DNA of 64,000 bases, taken from positions 248,001 to 312,000 of the forward strand of contig NZ_RZHE01000006.1 in the NCBI RefSeq assembly GCF_003989825.1, written 5' to 3'. Origin of the DNA: Vreelandella populi. GTDB taxonomy: Bacteria; Pseudomonadota; Gammaproteobacteria; Pseudomonadales; Halomonadaceae. Positions 61,040 to 64,000 of the stretch are shown here, in pieces (within the stretch, counting starts at the first letter, position 1; each line of letters starts with the position of its first letter). The position numbers were made by a program, and so were the translations under genes. Under the pieces are notes generated by a model. It was not told where the DNA came from. It searched no databases and saw only the letters and a list, made by a program, of their open reading frames with translations.

Positions 61040-62320
61040 TTATCTAAAAAGGCCAGGTAGCGTTAATGAAACCGCCGGGATATAAGTCACCAGCATTAGC
61101 GCCACAAACAGCGCCAGGAAGAAGGGCCAGATGGTGCGGACTGCATGCTCAATTTTGATTTTCCCGATCACGCAGCCCACAAACAGGCACGCACCTACCG
61201 GCGGGGTACATAAACCCAGCCCCAGATTCATCATCAAGATAATGCCGAACTGGATGGGGTCCATGCCAAACTGCATGGCGACCGGCAGGAAAATGGGCGT
61301 GCAAATCAGGATTAACGCCGCCATATCCATGATCATGCCCAACACCAGCAGAATCAGATTGAGCATCAAAAAGATAACCACGGGCTTGTCTGAAATCGTC
61401 ATTAATCCGGTGGTTAGCATTTCAGGCACGTTATAGAGCGCCAGCATATAAGAGAAAGCCGATGCGCAGCCCACCAGAATCATGACCAGCGATGTGGTTT
61501 TAACCGATTGGATAACGGCGGCCTTAAAGGATGACCACTTAAGCTCACGGTAGACAAGCCCAGTCACGATGATGGCGTAGATGGCACCAAAGGCCCCGGA
61601 CTCTGTGACCGTCAAGATGCCCGAAAGTACACCACCTACAATAATGACTGCCGTCATCAAGCCAGGCAGCGAGGCGACCAGGCTAAGCAACAGGGCTTGC
61701 CAACCGGGAAATGCCTCGCCTTTATAGCCACGCTTGACGGCCACAACATAAGCGGCCACGGCCAGGCTCAAGCACATCAGGATGCCGGGAACGATACCGG
61801 CGATAAACAGTTGGGTAACGGAAATACCGCCCCCTGCCGCTACGGCGTATAAAATCATATTGTGGCTGGGCGGGATAACCACGCCAGCGACCGACGAGGT
61901 TACCGTGACGTTAACCGCGTAGTCAGCGTCATAGCCCTTCTCTTTCATCACCGGGATAAGAATCGAGCCCAAAGCAGACGTATCGGCCACTGCTGAGCCC
62001 GAGATGCCGCCAAACAGCATCGAAGAGCTTATATTGACCATCCCCAGACCGCCGCGCATTCTTCCCACCATGGCGGAGGCCAGGCGAACAAGTCGGGTTG
62101 AAATTCCGCCGTGAAGCATCAGCTCGCCGGCAAAAATGAAAAAAGGAATTGCTAGTAGCGAAAAAACGGAAATGCCGGACAAGATACGCTGAAAGGCGAC
62201 AAACAACGGCAACCCTTCATACATAAATGTAGCGACAGCGGCCAGTCCAACGGCAAAAGCGACCGGTGCTCCTGCGACAAGGCCGAGAAAGAAAATTCCA
62301 AACAGTATCATCAGCCCCAT
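61040..62320 (-). CDS. dctM: TRAP transporter large permease (DctM)
   Basis: A 426-residue protein with about 12 membrane helices. It carries the DctM motifs SSMLFGGISGSAVADTSALGSILIPVM near residue 97-123 and VIPPSHNMILYAVAAGGG near 150. It is the ion-coupled channel subunit of a tripartite ATP-independent transporter. It starts 3 bp after the dctQ stop, preceded by GAGAGGG. Linkage to gci indicates uptake of a uronate or aldarate. Confidence 0.93.
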   Translation of the reverse strand: MGLMILFGIFFLGLVAGAPVAFAVGLAAVATFMYEGLPLFVAFQRILSGISVFSLLAIPFFIFAGELMLHGGISTRLVRLASAMVGRMRGGLGMVNISSSMLFGGISGSAVADTSALGSILIPVMKEKGYDADYAVNVTVTSSVAGVVIPPSHNMILYAVAAGGGISVTQLFIAGIVPGILMCLSLAVAAYVVAVKRGYKGEAFPGWQALLLSLVASLPGLMTAVIIVGGVLSGILTVTESGAFGAIYAIIVTGLVYRELKWSSFKAAVIQSVKTTSLVMILVGCASAFSYMLALYNVPEMLTTGLMTISDKPVVIFLMLNLILLVLGMIMDMAALILICTPIFLPVAMQFGMDPIQFGIILMMNLGLGLCTPPVGACLFVGCVIGKIKIEHAVRTIWPFFLALFVALMLVTYIPAVSLTLPGLFR

Positions 62321-62323
62321 GAC

Positions 62324-62860
62324 TTATGCCCTCTCAGCGTTTCGAGACAGTAATCGTTGCACTATATCCGCCCCTGCAAACAGCATGATCAGCACGCCAC
62401 AAATCACTAGTGGAGCTGCACGCCAGCTTTCAGAGAGACCAATCATAGGAATGGCCCTTTCCATGTTTGTCATGACTAGCTTCCAGCCTTGAACCGTCAT
62501 AAAACCACCAAATACAAGGATGAAAAGATCCGAGATGTGGTGCAGTAAGCCGCGCAGAAAAGGAGGGAAACTCTCACGAACAAAGTCGATATTCAGATGG
62601 CTGTGATACCTGACGCCGGCAGCGGCGCCCAAGCAGGTGATATACACCACTAACACCAGGGAGGTTTGTTCTACCCAGGTTGGCGTGTTGTTAAGCACAT
62701 AACGCCCGAAGACCAGCCATCCGAAAGTAGCAATAAGAATGACCAGCATGATACCCGCCAAAAGCACGCATAACTCAGCCATGCCATCCAACACGCGGTC
62801 TACAGAGCCTTCTCTTGTCGTGCTTTTTCTACTGCTGGGTGTTTCAATTTCTATACTCAC
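62324..62860 (-). CDS. dctQ: TRAP transporter small permease (DctQ)
   Basis: A 178-residue membrane protein with four helices. It has the DctQ pattern FGRYVLNNTPTWVEQTSLVLVVYITCLGAAAGVRYHSH split across helices 2-3 and LRGLLHHISDLFILVFGGF near 105. An extra 25-residue hydrophilic N-terminus precedes helix 1. It pairs with DctM and sits between the binding protein and large permease genes. Confidence 0.92.
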   Translation of the reverse strand: MSIEIETPSSRKSTTREGSVDRVLDGMAELCVLLAGIMLVILIATFGWLVFGRYVLNNTPTWVEQTSLVLVVYITCLGAAAGVRYHSHLNIDFVRESFPPFLRGLLHHISDLFILVFGGFMTVQGWKLVMTNMERAIPMIGLSESWRAAPLVICGVLIMLFAGADIVQRLLSRNAERA

Positions 62861-62878
62861 GACACATTTCCTTTTAAT

Positions 62879-62905
62879 CTTTCGGCGGCATCAAGCCGCC
62901 GAAAG
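62879..62905 (-). repeat. Intercistronic hairpin between dctP and dctQ
   Basis: A perfect 11-bp stem (62879-62889 with 62895-62905) with a 5-nt loop in the 60-bp gap. On the minus strand the following sequence is ATTAAAAGG, without a T-run. It fits the common arrangement that keeps binding-protein mRNA more abundant than permease mRNA. Confidence 0.6.
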
Positions 62906-62920
62906 GAAGACATAAGAAAA

Positions 62921-63913
62921 TTATTGAGCGGCTCTGATTTCCTCGATCAGCTCACCCGTGCCCGGGTTATTGGCGATAAAGTTTTCATACATCGGTTCCA
63001 TCAATGCTTGGAAAGCCGCTTTATCTTCTACTTCATTAATTTCTACGCCGTTATCCAGGATAATCTGACGGCTTTCTTCAGAGCTTTCGACCCACAGCTC
63101 ACGTTGCATGGTGGAAGCATTCATCGCTTCTTCACGAACGATTTCCTGGTCTTCTTCGGATAACTTGTCCCAACTGGCTTTGGCAACACACAGGCATTCA
63201 GGAATAATCAAATGCTCGGTTAACGAGTAGTATTCCGCTGCTTCGTAGTGGTTGCTGGATTCAAAGGAGGGATAATTGTTTTCAGCGCCGTCCAGAACAC
63301 CGGTCGTTAAACTCTGGTAGACCTCTCCATACGCCATTGGCGTCGCATTGCCGCCAAGCGCTTCCATCATCTCGACGTAAAGATCGTTATTCATGACTCG
63401 AATCTTTAAGCCCTGGACATCTTCTGGTGTGTTGATCGGGTGCTTGGTGTTGTAAATGCTTCTGGCGCCTGAATCGAACCAGGAAAGCACTACCAGACCT
63501 TTCTCTTCCAGTGCATCAGCAAAGCGCTGGCCAATCTCGCCATCCATCACCGTGTGCATATGATCTACATCGGTAAACAGGAAAGGCAGCGAGAAAACGT
63601 TCGTTTCCTTAACAATGGGTCCCATGGGCCCCATATTAAAGTTGGCAAAATCCAACGCGCCGTTGCGGGTTTGCTCAATCGCATCAGACTGATCGCCCAG
63701 CACGGCATTGTTGTAAACACGAGGGGTAACGCGCCCTGCCGTTTGCTCTTTGACTGCGTCAGCAAAAGCTTCAAGCGCTACCGTATTGGGGTAACCGTCT
63801 GGGTGAATGTTCCAGCCACGCCAGTTATCGGCTTGGGCGGAAACAGCAGCGGCTAGTAACGATACGCCTGTGAGAGCAAACAGCGCTTGGCGACGGATAG
63901 TTTTTGTTTTCAT
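62921..63913 (-). CDS. dctP: TRAP transporter substrate-binding protein (DctP family)
   Basis: A 330-residue periplasmic binding protein: signal peptide MKTKTIRRQALFALTGVS..., cleaved after AQA near residue 28. DctP motifs include NAVLGDQSDAIEQTRNGALDFANF near 69, and GLKIRVMNNDLYVEMMEALGGNATPMAYGEVYQSLTTGVLDGAENN in two halves near 148-193 with the conserved substrate-carboxylate Arg. The close link to gci favours a galacturonate, glucuronate or aldarate ligand. The ORF begins at a GTG immediately before ATG 63911-63913; the ATG with AGAGG upstream is preferred. Confidence 0.93.
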   Translation of the reverse strand: MKTKTIRRQALFALTGVSLLAAAVSAQADNWRGWNIHPDGYPNTVALEAFADAVKEQTAGRVTPRVYNNAVLGDQSDAIEQTRNGALDFANFNMGPMGPIVKETNVFSLPFLFTDVDHMHTVMDGEIGQRFADALEEKGLVVLSWFDSGARSIYNTKHPINTPEDVQGLKIRVMNNDLYVEMMEALGGNATPMAYGEVYQSLTTGVLDGAENNYPSFESSNHYEAAEYYSLTEHLIIPECLCVAKASWDKLSEEDQEIVREEAMNASTMQRELWVESSEESRQIILDNGVEINEVEDKAAFQALMEPMYENFIANNPGTGELIEEIRAAQ

Positions 63914-63955
63914 CACGTAAACCTCTGGTTATGTCGTTTGGTTTTTTTCCAGCTT

Positions 63956-64000
63956 TTAGAAAGAACGCGCTACACCCACCAGGCGCTCTAACTGCTGGCG
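63956..64000 (-). CDS. C-terminal end of a minus-strand gene, unidentified
   Basis: The last 14 codons and TAA stop (63956-63958) of a frame that enters from beyond the right edge: RQQLERLVGVARSF. It is too short to identify. Its place, 42 bp upstream of the TRAP operon on the same strand, would suit a regulator or another uronate gene, but that is a guess. Confidence 0.35.
   Translation of the reverse strand, partial: RQQLERLVGVARSF

Noticed and set aside
1..64000. Search for mobile elements, CRISPR arrays, tRNA/rRNA genes and prophage.
   Set aside because: No transposase, integrase, regularly spaced repeat, tRNA cloverleaf or phage structural gene was seen.

Overview
The window reads as a chromosomal segment of a marine or halophilic gammaproteobacterium of the Halomonadaceae (Halomonas-like). 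The basis is codon use, overall protein character and gene content, not a database match. Genes are dense, and I see no rRNA, tRNA, CRISPR array, prophage or insertion sequence. The left edge cuts a gene (a probable amidoligase C-terminus) and the right edge cuts the last codons of a minus-strand gene.

From 1 to 13 kb there are housekeeping and stress genes: an amidoligase/glutamine-amidotransferase pair, thiol peroxidase, a second amidotransferase, endonuclease V, the DEAD-box helicase DeaD with a highly structured upstream leader, CsbD, a PRC-barrel protein, glutathionyl-hydroquinone reductase and a LysR regulator. A peptidoglycan group follows (MepM-type M23 endopeptidase and two different L,D-transpeptidases), then a patatin lipase.

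From 14.3 to 38.6 kb lies a nitrate assimilation regulon in two places. At 14.3-17.4 kb a nitrate/nitrite MFS transporter and a NIT-ANTAR regulator (NasR) are preceded by an NtrC-like site, a sigma-54 promoter and a leader with an ANTAR-type hexaloop. At 29.9-38.6 kb are a siroheme methyltransferase (cobA) and assimilatory nitrate reductase (nasA) on the minus strand, and a nitrate reductase electron-transfer subunit with nirB and nirD on the plus strand. Their 0.8-kb divergent intergenic region carries two sigma-54 promoters flanking a central NtrC-like site. Each arm also has a leader in which a hexaloop hairpin overlaps the 5' arm of an intrinsic terminator. That is the architecture expected for NasR antitermination. 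Between the two loci are an SDR, a luciferase-like monooxygenase with AzlCD, GNAT, a chemoreceptor, DUF1415, a GntR regulator with a split chromate transporter, an ABC exporter, an unannotated short arfA, an aldo/keto reductase and an MFS exporter.

From 38.6 to 44.6 kb are miscellaneous genes: a solute-binding-like protein without signal peptide, an alpha/beta hydrolase, GNAT, a CDF-family protein with a degenerate metal site, a soluble aldose dehydrogenase and an AEC transporter.

From 44.7 to 64 kb is a pectin/galacturonate utilisation locus using the oxidative uronate pathway. It includes a KdgM-type porin, PL9 exopolygalacturonate lyase, a secreted esterase, a sodium/solute symporter and a TRAP transporter. 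The catabolic enzymes are uronate dehydrogenase, galactarolactone isomerase, galactarolactone cycloisomerase, a second enolase-superfamily enzyme of unknown specificity, a beta-propeller lactonase, 5-keto-4-deoxyglucarate dehydratase and alpha-ketoglutarate semialdehyde dehydrogenase, with a GntR/FCD regulator. Together these would convert imported oligogalacturonides and galacturonate to 2-oxoglutarate. A shared 11-bp motif (ACATAATATGT) in front of several of these genes is a candidate operator.
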